Below are positions 31,598 to 41,174 of a stretch of DNA of 64,000 nucleotides, in pieces. The notes beneath the pieces were generated by a model. It saw only the letters and a list, made by a program, of their open reading frames with translations. It was not told where the DNA came from and did not search any database. Both the position numbers and the translations under genes were made by a program. Origin of the DNA: Odontocerum albicorne. Its lineage: Eukaryota > Arthropoda > Insecta > Trichoptera > Odontoceridae. Position 1 is the stretch's first letter; every line of letters starts with the position of its first letter. The stretch lies in the NCBI GenBank assembly GCA_949825065.1, contig OX463864.1, positions 11,211,787-11,275,786 on the forward strand, read 5' to 3'.

Positions 31598-32028
31598 CAT
31601 TCGGATCGGGTTCGGTATTAACTGATATTGAAACTAACTCATATTGTTTGATTTTTGGTTTAATTATCGTGTCTGTATTCATAACTTTCAATGACCACGG
31701 CCTCAACTTATGGGAATAGTATAATTATTATTCCATTCTTCCTTCAGAGCTGATACCTCATGGTTCAAGATAGTCATATCGATTATGATTGCTAGCCTCC
31801 AAAGAGGAGAGAAATTTTAAAGAAGAAACAAATAATTTTATAAATATAAGTACTGCAAAACCAATATAAGTTATTTTAAGCTTCCTTGTATGTTATCACT
31901 TTATTTAACTTTTTTTAATGACTTTTCAAATGTTGAAAAATAATCAATTTTATCCTTATTTTATAAATGTAATCCAGTGCAATTGCTTAAAATTTAATTA
32001 AATAATATGAACTATTACTTATTTTTAT
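31598..32028. other. A+T-rich stretch, no gene seen
   Basis: Nothing recognised. Confidence 0.45.
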
Positions 32029-32029
32029 A

Positions 32030-32290
32030 ATAAAGTGAAAGGCGTGGAAGAGAAAGACCAAGGATGGTGTGGTTGGATCAAGTGAATGATATTTTGAAAG
32101 AAAGAAACCCAAAAGTCGTAGATGTGCAAAATACCAAATAAAAGACATTTTAAAAGAAGGTAACGTAGAATTGTATAAGAAAGGGTATGGATGGGTAAAA
32201 TACCAAATATGTGTGTCGACATAGAAAAATCTGGTACTCTGTTCTCTCTGCCTATCCCAGAAGGGAAATGACTTGATAGTATGTAAGTTT
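32030..32290 (+). pseudogene. RTE-A C-terminal end
   Basis: gtggaagagaaagaccaagg, atggtgtggttggatcaagt, gaatgatattttgaaagaaa, then cataaaagacattttaaaag and gtgtgtcgacatagaaaaat, ctggtactctgttctctctg, ggaaatgacttgatagtatg. The ATATTTTGAAAG..AG block appears twice, perhaps a small internal duplication. Confidence 0.8.
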
Positions 32291-32402
32291 TTGTTATGAT
32301 TTACTTACAGTTTATAAATATTTTATTACTTATTTAGTGTGATTACTCATTATTATGTTAATTCTTAATTAAATTACTAATTGCTTTATTAATAATTAAG
32401 AA

Positions 32403-32640
32403 CTTCGAACTGGTACCGACATACACGCTTCTAACGGTAAATACTCGGGCTAGGGGCTGTGGATTGTAGGGATGCAGGAGACAACCTCAGCGATCAGCGG
32501 CGAGATTCTTGGAATATATGTGTTTGCCAAATGTTCAACGCGTTACAAAAAGTGGAATAAACAGTGTTTGATAAAACAAATTGCAATGTCTTTAAACCTC
32601 CACAATATTAATGCATTTACTATAAATAATACATAAAAAC
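32403..32640 (-). mobile_element. Penelope-like element fragment with inverted terminal repeat
   Basis: Minus strand from 32535: EHLANTYIPRISPLIAEVVS, CIPTIHSP, stop, which aligns with the C-terminus at 40021 (SEHLLNSYFPKISPLLVEIV) but with many differences, so it belongs to a related subfamily. After it comes the complement of cgaactggtaccgacatac. The plus-oriented terminal repeat follows at 32541 (aaaaagtggaataaacagtg, tttgataaaacaaattgcaa, tgtctttaaacctccacaat). Confidence 0.75.
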
Positions 32641-32819
32641 CATCATATTAGTTTCTCCCACTCAATAACTCTGGATAATATTTTCCAACATTCAGTCTTC
32701 TTTCTGAACCCAAAGAATACTAGTTTGATTCCTTCTGGTCCTCAAAAAAAAAACTCGACACCAGGCTATTGTTTGTTAATAGGCATTTAAATACTAATAA
32801 AAAAAGAAAATTTATATAA

Positions 32820-32892
32820 CATCGTTTAGAGAACAGGCTCTTCTCAAGAGCGCTCTAACTCAAGAATTGAACTCAATATTATTTTTTTCAAG
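32820..32892 (-). repeat. SINE-3 fragment
   Basis: tagagaacaggctcttctca, agagcgctctaactcaagaa, ttgaactc resembles the stretch at 10755-10805. Confidence 0.5.
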
Positions 32893-33172
32893 CGCATGTT
32901 AAAGCTAAATATATTTATAAGTTATTTGATACATTACCAAAAGTCATACGAGTTGTCAAAATATATGATATAAAAGCTGATGTAATATAATATCAAACAA
33001 AACAAGATGAAAACTAAAATTTAATGAAAATCATGCAATTGAGATATATTTTTTGTGCAGTTCCTTTTCTTTGATTTTTTTGGGGTTGGATAAGTGCCAA
33101 TTTTTTGAAATACCAATTAGTGAATGACTCTTTGAAAAATAAGTATTTCTAACTTAAATACTCTTTTTTGTA

Positions 33173-33723
33173 AAGGGTCCTTCAAATTGAGCGATTTTTT
33201 TTATTCTATTTTTTTTAACTCTTAAATAAAACACACAATTTGCTTTGATTTCAAAAAACTTTTTATTGGTCATTGAAGTGTAATGTATGACATTTAAACC
33301 CAAAAAACAGTATTCGCCAAATGTCTACCTCTTGCAGCTCCACAGATGTCCACTATGTTGTCAAAATTTTCCATGACATTTTGGCATAATTGCGTTTCTA
33401 ACTCACGCGAATAATTTCGTCCTTAAGCTCAGGAATTGATCGGGGGGGCATTCTTATAGTCCTGGCTTTTTATGTAACCCCAGAGAAAAAAGTTCAACGG
33501 TGTCAGATCACATGATCTTGGTGACCAATTAACATCACCGTTTCCAGACATTACAATACATAAAATAATTCAACAATTTGAACGCGTTGTTGTATTGTAT
33601 ACGACTCCATTTTTATAAATGTCATACATTACACTTCCCAAATGTCACAAGACTCAGGCAAGTTCACGACGCCATCTGTGTTTATTCAAGAATAAAAAAA
33701 AGGGCTCAATTTGAAAGACCCTT
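33173..33723 (-). mobile_element. Internally deleted IS630/Tc1-like element, 551 bp
   Basis: Ends AAGGGTCCTTCAAATTGAGC and the complement AAGGGTCTTTCAAATTGAGC, with TA on both sides (33171-33172, 33724-33725). The minus strand keeps the transposase C-terminus: VNWSPRSCDLTPLNFFLWGY, IKSQDYKNAPPIN, a frameshift, then LCQNVMENFDNIVDICGAAR and RHLANTVFW. In the family the motif reads LTPCDFFLWGYVK; here the catalytic Asp is Asn, so even this part is dead. The N-terminal and central parts are deleted. An isolated match to the end (tgaaagaccctttataa) lies at 53704-53720. Confidence 0.85.
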
Positions 33724-33986
33724 TATAATATTATTGTAGTGAAATTTTTAATACTTATGATTTTGATTTTTAATACTACTTTATATTATACCTATGAGTT
33801 TTTATACTTAATATATTACGTTTCTACATTTTTTTGTTTTATGTAAACTACCTGACATAGGACGAGCAGACACTACTTGTTAGACAGGAGATTGATTTGC
33901 ATATCTAAATGCTAAAATAAAAAAATATCTTTTAAAGTATATTTTTTGTCAGTTGGAAAGAATATCCAAACAAAATAAGCCGTTCA

Positions 33987-34152
33987 GAGTGTACAAAAGA
34001 GTGTACAAATTGTTAAACAATACAATGCAACATTTAAGAGTGTACAAATTGTTAAACAATACAGTGCAACATTTAAGAGTGTACAAATTGTTAAACAATA
34101 CAGTGCAACATTTAAGAGTGTACAAATTGTTAAACAATACAATGCAACATTT
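33987..34152. repeat. Tandem repeat, 39-bp unit, 4 copies
   Basis: Unit gagtgtacaaattgttaaac / aatacagtgcaacatttaa, almost perfect, with an initial partial duplication of gagtgtacaa. The unit is 13 codons, so both strands stay open; no gene is implied. Confidence 0.95.
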
Positions 34153-34314
34153 ATTTTTTAATCACAATAAATATTACAAAAAAACGAGTCTTATCCTTTG
34201 GACATTGCCTGTAGCGAGTTTTGTATAAATCGATCTTCTTCACAGAAGTCCAGCACGTTAACTGCACTACTAAACAAATCATATTCGAGGTACTTTGATA
34301 CTCTTGTCTCCGAC

Positions 34315-34665
34315 ACTATAACATACCATCACGCCGTCTACCTGACAGGGTAGGCAGAGAGGAAAGAGCGCCACCCTTTCCTTTAGCGAAACACATTTTT
34401 CATCTCTTCAATATTCATATATTTTCTTATACAACTCACTTTTAAAAAAAATTTCATACAAAATATCATTCACTCGATCTAATCATAATTTTATTGATCT
34501 TGTTATACCACGCCTTCTACTCACATTATCGCGGTGTGTATTTATTTTGTTAGTTTTTTTTAATAATTCGTTCCGCATACCCAAACCGTCTCAAAAGGCT
34601 TTTCTTGATATTATTTAATGCAGCCTTAAATTCATATTTATTTCACCCTTATGTAAAACCACAGT
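34315..34665 (-). pseudogene. RTE-A C-terminal fragment
   Basis: catcacgccgtctacctgac, agggtaggcagagaggaaag, ttcatatattttcttataca, cattcactcgatctaatcat, gttccgcatacccaaaccgt: the complement of the family end, CMR-like block, DQVN block and WFGYAER block in order. One of the more complete ends. Confidence 0.8.
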
Positions 34666-34908
34666 GGATCTTGATTTTAAAAGGATTGCTTTCCATGAAA
34701 TATTTCATAAAATAGCTCGTAACTCCGAAAATGAACAGTTGGTAGAATCGAAAAAAATATAAGATACAAAAATCTGATTCAAACTTTTCTCTCCGTCTAC
34801 CTAATAGGGACACGGCGTGATAATGACGAGCTACAAAAAAAATATTACTGTATTCAACATTATACTTTAATCTATTTATTTGTTCCGATCAATCAGTTAT
34901 AGTTTCAT

Positions 34909-35203
34909 AATTATTATTGGTATCCATGATTGTGTCTTTAATTAATTATTATTGGTATCCATGACTGTGTCTTTAATTATTATTGGTATCCATGACTGTC
35001 TTTAATTATTATTTGTATCCACGAATGTGTCTTTAATTATTATTGGTATCCATGACTGTGTCTTTAATTATTATTGGTATCCATGAATGTATCTTTAATT
35101 AAATTATTATTGGTATCCATGACAGTGTCTATAATTATTATGAGTATCCATGAATGTATCTTTAATTAAATTATTATTGGTATCCATGACTGTGTCTTTA
35201 ATG
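34909..35203. repeat. Tandem repeat, about 31-bp unit, 9 copies
   Basis: Unit ttattattggtatccatgac / tgtgtctttaa, with length changes (31 to 35) from extra ttaa blocks. Confidence 0.95.
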
Positions 35204-35429
35204 TAGTGAATAGAAAAAAAGTGAATAAAAAAAAATAGAAATCTGAAGGAAAAAATGGATACTGTGAAATAAAAAAAATGGAAAAAACAGTAGAAATTAT
35301 ATGGGTTTAAAGGGTGTAGACGATTAATAATGAAAGAGAGATAAAAAATTATTATTAAGTTAATTCTTAAACACCGATAAGACTGTGCATGTCTGATTGA
35401 GCCAGGAAGGTCGCTTAAAGTTATGTCGA

Positions 35430-35652
35430 TTTTTCTTTCCTCTCTACCATCCTTTCCTTAATTGATTATATCTCGCTTTCATTTTTACTATATTGTTTAT
35501 GAATTTTGTCAAGGTGAATAATAATTTGAATATTTTTTGCGATCATGTAACTTCCTTTATTTACTTTAGTCTGGTTGGCTAGAAGAGATGGCTACCTGTC
35601 GATAATCCGACCTGATTGTATTAAAATGGAGTGTTAAATAAATAAATAATTG
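35430..35652 (+). repeat. Family D element, decayed
   Basis: tttctttcctctctaccatc, attgattatatctcgctttc, cttcctttatttactttagt, ctggttggctagaagagatg, aaaatggagtgttaaataaa, taaataa. Confidence 0.75.
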
Positions 35653-35799
35653 TTTATATTTAAATACTGTGATGCCATCAATAAACCTACCTTTATTCAT
35701 TTAATATTGATAAAAAAAGTGATTGAATGTAAGAAATAAAACCTCAGAAAATATTATCACATCGCATGATATCGATATAAAGGGTGCGAACTGAAAAAA

Positions 35800-36150
35800 A
35801 TACCTGATGTCCTAGCGGCTGGGATCGCCCTCTATTTGTGTGGGTGTATCTCGAAGGGAGGGATGTTTTTAGATGGACCAAAGCTTTTTGATTGCTTCTC
35901 TCTTAAATGTATTTCTTCGAAATTATCCTGAAATACTCGTGTTTACTTCATTTCAGGATTTTAATTTGTTTTTATGAAACACTGTTTATTCCACTTTTTG
36001 TGGAGAGTAATAAACAGCGTTTGATAAAAACAAATTACAATGTCTTTAAACCTCCACAATGTTAATGCTTTAAATATAAATAATGAATAATTTCAGGATA
36101 TATGATGTACATACATACTATATTGCTATCAATTTTTTTTATTTATTTAA
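35800..36150 (+). repeat. Family E LINE 3' end split by a PLE insertion
   Basis: Before the insertion: gcggctgggatcgccctcta, tttgtgtgggtgtatctcga, agggagggatgtttttagat, gcttctctcttaaatgtatt. After it: atatatgatgtacatacata, ctatattgctatcaattttt, tttatttatttaatttt. The only plus-strand copy of family E and the most diverged. Interrupted at 35960-36089. Confidence 0.8.
35960..36089. mobile_element. PLE inverted terminal-repeat pair with 10-bp target duplication
   Basis: atttcaggat flanks both sides (35950-35959, 36090-36099). Inside: minus repeat end tttgtttttatgaaacactg, tttattccactttttg, a short junction tggag, and plus repeat end taataaacagcgtttgataa, aaacaaattacaatgtcttt, aaacctccacaatgttaatg. 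The inner halves, including the ctgaagatgagg core, are missing. Confidence 0.9.
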
Positions 36151-36159
36151 TTTTGCAAA

Positions 36160-36740
36160 AAAGTATGAATGTAATTATTAATTAAGACTGCGTGTGATTC
36201 TAAAAGGCCTAAAAAGTATATTGTAGTCCCTAGATCGGAAGAATAGTCCATGTTCAGAAAGTAAATTAAAATTTTCAAGCAGATACTGAAGATTTATTAA
36301 ATTTTGCAACACTCCAAAAAATTATTTTAATTTAATTTAATTTATTAAACAGTATACTAAAACCCAGCCAATTCGAATAGACTATAATAGTTAATTAGTT
36401 TTAACCAAAAACCCCACCCAATTTTCAGCGAGCTTGAGCATCCCTGAATTTAGCGAATAGAGCCAGGGGGCGGGGTCGAATAGGCAGGCGGATGGGGTCA
36501 AAATAGGGAAAACGGGTAGAGTGAGGGAGGGGACGCGAAAATTCTAATGGAACGGGTAGTTATACCAACACTTACGTAATTTTCTATGTACCTATACTCA
36601 CACATATATGTACATATACATTATGTTGTGTGTTCCGCGTATATCAAGTACATAACAGTTCTCTTTCTGCCTATGTACATGGCAATATATTCCCATATAT
36701 GGGCAATGAATATGGCCGGGCGGTTTGGTACATTTAATGT
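36160..36740. other. Unassigned, with a G-rich patch
   Basis: 36440-36560 is G-rich on the plus strand (agccagggggcggggtcgaa; gtagagtgagggaggggacg), otherwise A+T-rich. A G-run density of this kind is rare in this window. No gene or repeat recognised. Confidence 0.35.
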
Positions 36741-36745
36741 GTATA

Positions 36746-37218
36746 TACGTAGAAATGCTTTCATGTTATTTAGAATTAAAGCGCACGGTTTGGCTTTTCC
36801 CAAATATGTTAAAATTAAACTAGCAAACGAGATAAAAATGTACAAACTTTTTTTTAAACTCCATCTCTTACACATTAAAATTTAAATACGATAACATTTT
36901 TCATACGTAGAAATGTTTTTATGTTATTTAGAATTTAAGCGCAGGGTCTGGCTTTTCCCAAATATGTTAAAATTAGACAGGCAAACGAAATCAAAAATGT
37001 ATAATTTTTTTTTTAAATTCCATTTCTTACACATTTAAATTTAAATACGATAACATTTTTCATATGGTACGTAGAAATGTTTTTATGTCAGAATTTAAGC
37101 GCACGGTTTGGCTTTTCCCAAATATGTTAAAATTAGACTGGCAAACGAAATTAAAAATTTATAAACTTTTTTTTAAATTCCATCCCTTAAACATTAAAAT
37201 TAAAAGACGTTAACATTT
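36746..37218. repeat. Tandem repeat, about 160-bp unit, 3 copies
   Basis: Each unit starts tacgtagaaatgtttttatg (36746, 36904, 37068), then gcgcacggtttggcttttcc, caaatatgttaaaattagac, tggcaaacgaaattaaaaat, and ends cacattaaaatttaaatacg, ataacatttttcata. Opposed open frames at 36586-36885 come from the first copy. Confidence 0.9.
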
Positions 37219-37364
37219 TTTTCTTTCAATTTTACGGCATGACCAGTTTTGAGATTACCCTCATTATCAGAGACATTTATTTTATCTTAAAAAGTGAAGG
37301 TTTAAAGCCAAAAGAAAATATTGGTAAGTTATGTATGGTTACATCAAGTAAATTATATTTTAAT

Positions 37365-37515
37365 TAAGGAAATGTAGGAATCGTTTGAGCTGTATGAGAG
37401 GGTGTATGAATATGGAAGAGGTGAAATATGTACATCAAGATAGAAAATCTAGCTTTTTATTCTCTCTGCCTACTCCAGCAGGTAAACGGTGTGATGGTAT
37501 GCATGTAAAAAGAAA
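37365..37515 (+). pseudogene. RTE-A terminal fragment
   Basis: aaggaaatgtaggaatcgtt, tgagctgtatgagagggtgt, atgaatatggaagaggtgaa, atatgtacatcaagatagaa, ctctctgcctactccagcag, gtaaacggtgtgatggtatg: last 50 codons and 3' sequence of the family. Confidence 0.75.
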
Positions 37516-38255
37516 TGTTCACACAGGTGACAAACTTGTTTATTCAATTTCTTTTTGATATCCAAATTTAAAAAAAAGCTACCACAGGCTACAATTTATT
37601 TACCACGCTACAATATATTTAAAATAAACATCCTTAAAAAATAATACATTACTAAAATATTCATATTGTTTTATACTACACATTTGTTGTTTAAAATTAA
37701 ACTTAGCAGGTTCAATGTCAACCGACCAAAAAATATCAATGTTCAGTTAAATAAGTAGCGAAATTAAACAATTCTTTAAATTCATTTTGTTCCGACGGAA
37801 ACTGATCTCGTAAACTCCAGATTGAAAGACAGGCAACCGACTAGACTACAAAAGTATTCAATCAATTTATATAACAATGAAATATGTTTATTTGTGGATA
37901 TAAAAAGTCTGGCGGGACTCGAAATCTTTTCCTATCTCAATATTTACATAAATGTAATGGTTCATACGTGCATATATGAGTTGAATTATTGTCTCAATCT
38001 TACATTGCATGTAGTGCAATGAAGGCGTTTGTGAGTGCTGCGCGCTTGACGAAACTCATACGAGCCTACCGTTCCGTATGAACAAACTCCCCTATAATAC
38101 ATAAGGTTTATAGTGTTGTGAGCTGTGTTATGTTCGATTTCTATGTATATATTTGAAAAATTTATATAAAGATTCATGTGTTTACGATTTCAAAGATGAT
38201 GGGAGAGGGGTGAAATGAGTTAAGTAAACATGTCTATATAATACGGTTGTGCTTG
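37516..38255. other. Mostly unassigned; SINE-1 head at about 37788-37850
   Basis: tgttccgacggaaactgatc, tcgtaaactccagattgaaa, gacaggcaaccgactagact is a decayed SINE-1 head complement. The rest shows no recognised element. Confidence 0.5.
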
Positions 38256-38258
38256 CTG

Positions 38259-38506
38259 AAAATGAAGGCGATTTAAGAGACACGATAAGCGAGCTACGGG
38301 TATATCAGATATGTATAGTAAAAATTAAGGTGATTTAAGAGACATGATAAGTGAGCTACGAGTATATCAGATATGTCTAGTAAAAATGAAGGTGATTTAA
38401 GAGATAAGCGAGCTACGGGTATATCAGATGTGTCTTGTAAAAATTAAGGTGATTTAAGATATATGATAAGCGAGCAACGGGTATATCAGATATGTCTAGT
38501 AAAAAG
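38259..38506. repeat. Tandem repeat, about 61-bp unit, 4 copies
   Basis: Unit aaaattaaggtgatttaaga / gacatgataagcgagctacg / ggtatatcagatatgtctag + t. The third copy lacks eight bases. Confidence 0.95.
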
Positions 38507-38511
38507 TATGA

Positions 38512-39060
38512 AAATGAACGAAGAGAAATCAAAGGTCATGGTTATAGAAACAAGTGTGGTTAAAAGTATGTGCGATGTATGGGTCAACTCAGAAAAACTA
38601 GAACAGATTGATCAGTTATGTTATCTGGCAGCATTTTGAGTTGAAAGGGACATTGAAAGAATTTACAACGACCGCGCAATTTCAACAGTAGCAAAAATGA
38701 CATAACATAATAGTGTGTTGGTGTCCATCTTTATGTATGGAAGTAAAACATAGACTTGGTAAAAGAAGAATAAATGTAAGATTAATGTTGCAGAGATACG
38801 CGCCCTGAAGAACATTTTTGGAGTGTCAATGTATGAAATAAGGCTGAATGAAGACATTAGAAATAAATGCATGAATAAAATAGCTGTTTTAAGTAAGTGG
38901 AATGAAGGACCTTTAAGATCGTTTGGATATGTGAATTATGAAAGAATGACTTAACGAGTATACAAATCAGAATTGCACGGCGTGCGTCAAAAGGTATGCC
39001 GAGGAAAACATGGCTGGGCCAAATGACTAGATTTTGAAAGTAAGTAAAGAAGTATGAATT
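38512..39060 (+). pseudogene. RTE-A reverse transcriptase C-terminal region, longest copy
   Basis: A nearly continuous reading: KMNEEKSKVMVIE (the MNVGKSKVMVF motif that follows the RT active site), KLEQIDQLCYLAAF (EQVDQFRYLGSI-like), RISKAK region decayed, HNSVLVSIFMYGSKT, RALKNIFGVSMYEIRLNEDI, RNKCMNKIAVLSKWNEG, and VYKSELHGVRQ. It has a few stops (after AAF, SKT, MT) and is cut off before the DQI block. The YADD active site itself would be upstream and is not present. Confidence 0.85.
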
Positions 39061-39062
39061 TG

Positions 39063-39135
39063 TTAGTTGTATATAGTACAACGTGGCCTGGTGGGTTTAT
39101 TGCCACGTGACAATCTCTTCCCAGAAATCAGAATG
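39063..39135 (-). repeat. SINE-1 3' tail
   Basis: agttgtatatagtacaacgt, ggcctggtgggtttattgcc, acgtgacaatctcttcccag: the tail abuts the end of the RTE-A copy. Confidence 0.65.
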
Positions 39136-39159
39136 AAGAAAATTTGAAGGATGGAGAGG

Positions 39160-39330
39160 TGCAAGGCCGCGCGGTAACGCACTGGACTTCCGTGTGGAAG
39201 GTTGTTGGTTCGAACCCCGCGCTGTGATACTCCCCTCGAACGACACAGATACTTTTTTCCGTCTAATGTTCGAGGGTTTAAATATACCTATGACTTCGGT
39301 CATATATATTCTTTTAAAAAAATAATAAAG
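39160..39330 (+). repeat. SINE-2 5' half
   Basis: aggccgcgcggtaacgcact, ggacttccgtgtggaaggtt, ggttcgaaccccgcgctgtg (B-box), ctcccctcgaacgacacaga, tatacctatgacttcggtca. Cleanest SINE-2 head in the window. Confidence 0.85.
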
Positions 39331-39755
39331 TTCAGTCCTATCTACCCAAGCAGAGAAACGGCGTGATGATATGTATGTTATTTAACCTCATATATAAAAC
39401 AAAACATTGACGAATCATGAAAAATGCAACGTCCTACAAAATGCAACAACCAAGTAATGCGTTGCACCAAAAGAATTCAAAAATAACTCTGAAAAGTGCA
39501 CGATTCAGCTGCATTTTGTTCGAGGTCAAGATTTGAATGTAAACAGAGAACGCTTTCTAATTCTTTGGGCGGCTGCCAAGATTCGGTCTTGGAGAAAAAT
39601 CTGAAAATCTTCTGTTTGAGCTGACGAGCTTCGTTCAATTTAAATAAATATTAAACGACGAGAATATGGAACTTTTTTAAGAGTCTAAAATTCTTTCATG
39701 ACCTCTTTTAATACCTAATATATAGCATCTCATCATGACATACCCCATATGCGGT
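39331..39755. other. Unassigned; RTE-A end scrap and a TGCA cluster
   Basis: 39335-39385 is an RTE-A 3' scrap (ctacccaagcagagaaacgg, cgtgatgatatgtatgt). 39425-39520 has five TGCA (aaatgcaacg; aatgcaacaa; gttgcacca). Confidence 0.4.
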
Positions 39756-39759
39756 TGTT

Positions 39760-39905
39760 GGCCGTGCAGTAACGCAGTGTCGCAAGGTCGCTGGTTCGAA
39801 CCCCGCGTTGTGTTAATCCGCTCCAATGTTACAGACATTTTTTCTACCTAGTATTCGAGGTTATAAAGATACTTGCGACTCCGGTCATATCTATACTTGT
39901 CAAAA
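39760..39905 (+). repeat. SINE-2 head leading into a tandem array
   Basis: ggccgtgcagtaacgcagtg, tcgcaaggtcgctggttcga, accccgcgttgtg, acatttttctacctagtattc, ctccggtcatatctatactt. The body that should follow once is instead amplified at 39902-40800. Confidence 0.8.
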
Positions 39906-40800
39906 CAGAAAAATAAAGTTCCAGTGTCTTTCGATCGTCTCACTTCGGCATGCCATCGGATACAGTACAGAGCAGTGTGGCCAGTTTGTTGGTTGTTGAT
40001 CAATCACATAAAAACAGAAACCATACTTTTTCTATCGATGATGCCAAATTCTTACATATCAGTAGTAACGGAAATAAATTGGACATATTAGAGGCCCTAG
40101 AAATTTCTAAGTCAGTACACCGATCCGAACATCTGTTGAACAGTTATTTCCCAAAAATCTCTCCGCTCTTGGTCGAAATTGTTCCATGCCTCCCTCACCC
40201 CTCAGCCTCCAACCGTTGAAGCGTGTATATCGGTACCAGTTTGAACAGAATTTAGTATTGTTTGTGCTTTCCTGAAGATGAGGTGAAAGCCTTGAAACCG
40301 GTAGGGTTATACCGTCACAAAAAAGTGGAATAAATAGTGTTTGATAAAAATAAATTACAATAAAAACAGAAAAATAAAGTTCCAGTGTCCTCCGATCGTC
40401 TCACTTCGGCATGCCATCGGATACAGTACAGAGCGGTGTGGCCAGTTTGCTGGTTGTTGCTCACTCACATAAAAACAGAAAAATAAAGTTACAATGTGAT
40501 CCGATCGTCTCACTTCGGCATACCATCGGATACAGTACAGAGCGGTGTGGCCAGTTTGCTGGTTGTTTCTCACTCGCATAAAAACAGAAAAATAAAGTTC
40601 CAGTGTCCTCCGATCGTCTCACTTCGGTATGCCATCGAATACAGTACAGAGCGGTGTGGCCAGTTTAGTGGTTGTTGCTCACTCACATAAAAACAGAAAA
40701 ATAAAGTTCCAGTGTGTTCCGATCGTCTGACTTCGGCATGCTATCGGATACAGTACAGAGCGGTGTGGCCAGTTTGCTGGTTGTTGCTCACTCACTTAAA
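39902..40800 (+). repeat. 109-bp array made of SINE-2 body, about 5 copies, split by a PLE
   Basis: Unit aaaaacagaaaaataaagtt / ccagtgtcctccgatcgtct / cacttcggcatgccatcgga / tacagtacagagcggtgtgg / ccagtttgctggttgttgct + cactcacat. The segment cgatcgtctcacttcgg...gtgtggcc matches the body of the SINE-2 copy at 16034. One copy precedes the PLE at 40021-40359 and four follow it. Confidence 0.9.
40021..40359 (+). mobile_element. Penelope-like element: C-terminal coding tail and terminal repeat
   Basis: Flanked by the 13-bp duplication ataaaaacagaaa (40008-40020, 40360-40372). From 40022, 65 codons read HTFSIDDAKFLHISSNGNKL, then DILEALEISKSV, EHLLNSYFPKISPLL, VEIVPCLPHPSAS and a stop at 40217-40219. 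The order (NH.F....A..L, KL..LEALEI, N) is that found just after the GIY-YIG endonuclease of Penelope-like elements; the RT and GIY-YIG domains are missing by 5' truncation. Downstream: cctgaagatgaggtgaaagc, cttgaaaccggtagggttat, accgtcacaaaaaagtggaa, taaatagtgtttgataaaaa. Frame undamaged, so a rather young insertion. Confidence 0.85.
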
Positions 40801-40926
40801 ATAAACTCCAAGGCACATCTTAATCAGCTGAAAATTTAAATTGTCTAGAATTGTTATTTATTAAAAAAATAGTTTTCTTATATTGACTCTTATAATTATT
40901 TTAATTTGATGGCACAAATCATCCTA

Positions 40927-41140
40927 TAGTTCGGAAATTCTAGGATGAGTCCTGTAACAGCTCACAGATTTGCCCCAATACAACCTTGTAACAATGTTCA
41001 GTAATTTTAATTATTTTATTAACTTTAATATAAGCCTAATTCTAATAAATAGCAAGTTATTTAGGTAAATACATTACATAAGGTTGTATTGGGGCAAATT
41101 TGTGAGCTGTCACAGGACTCATCCTAGAATTTCCGAACTA
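40927..41140. mobile_element. Foldback MITE, 214 bp, TA-flanked
   Basis: Arms of about 65 bp: left TAGTTCGGAAATTCTAGGAT, gagtcctgtaacagctcaca, gatttgccccaatacaacct; right its complement. TA at 40925-40926 and 41141-41142. The central 80 bp is A+T-rich and noncoding. Different from the CAGTACCC MITE. Confidence 0.85.
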
Positions 41141-41174
41141 TAGTTTTGGTGGATTGCCTGTTATTAAAAAAAAA

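Noticed and set aside
37225..37272. Another PLE terminal repeat
   Set aside because: acggcatgaccagttttgag...accctcattatcagag resembles the repeat in layout only; too diverged to count.
40276..40330. A functional hammerhead ribozyme
   Set aside because: Core order is right but stem I cannot be paired and two extra bases break the junction; kept only as a hammerhead-like observation.
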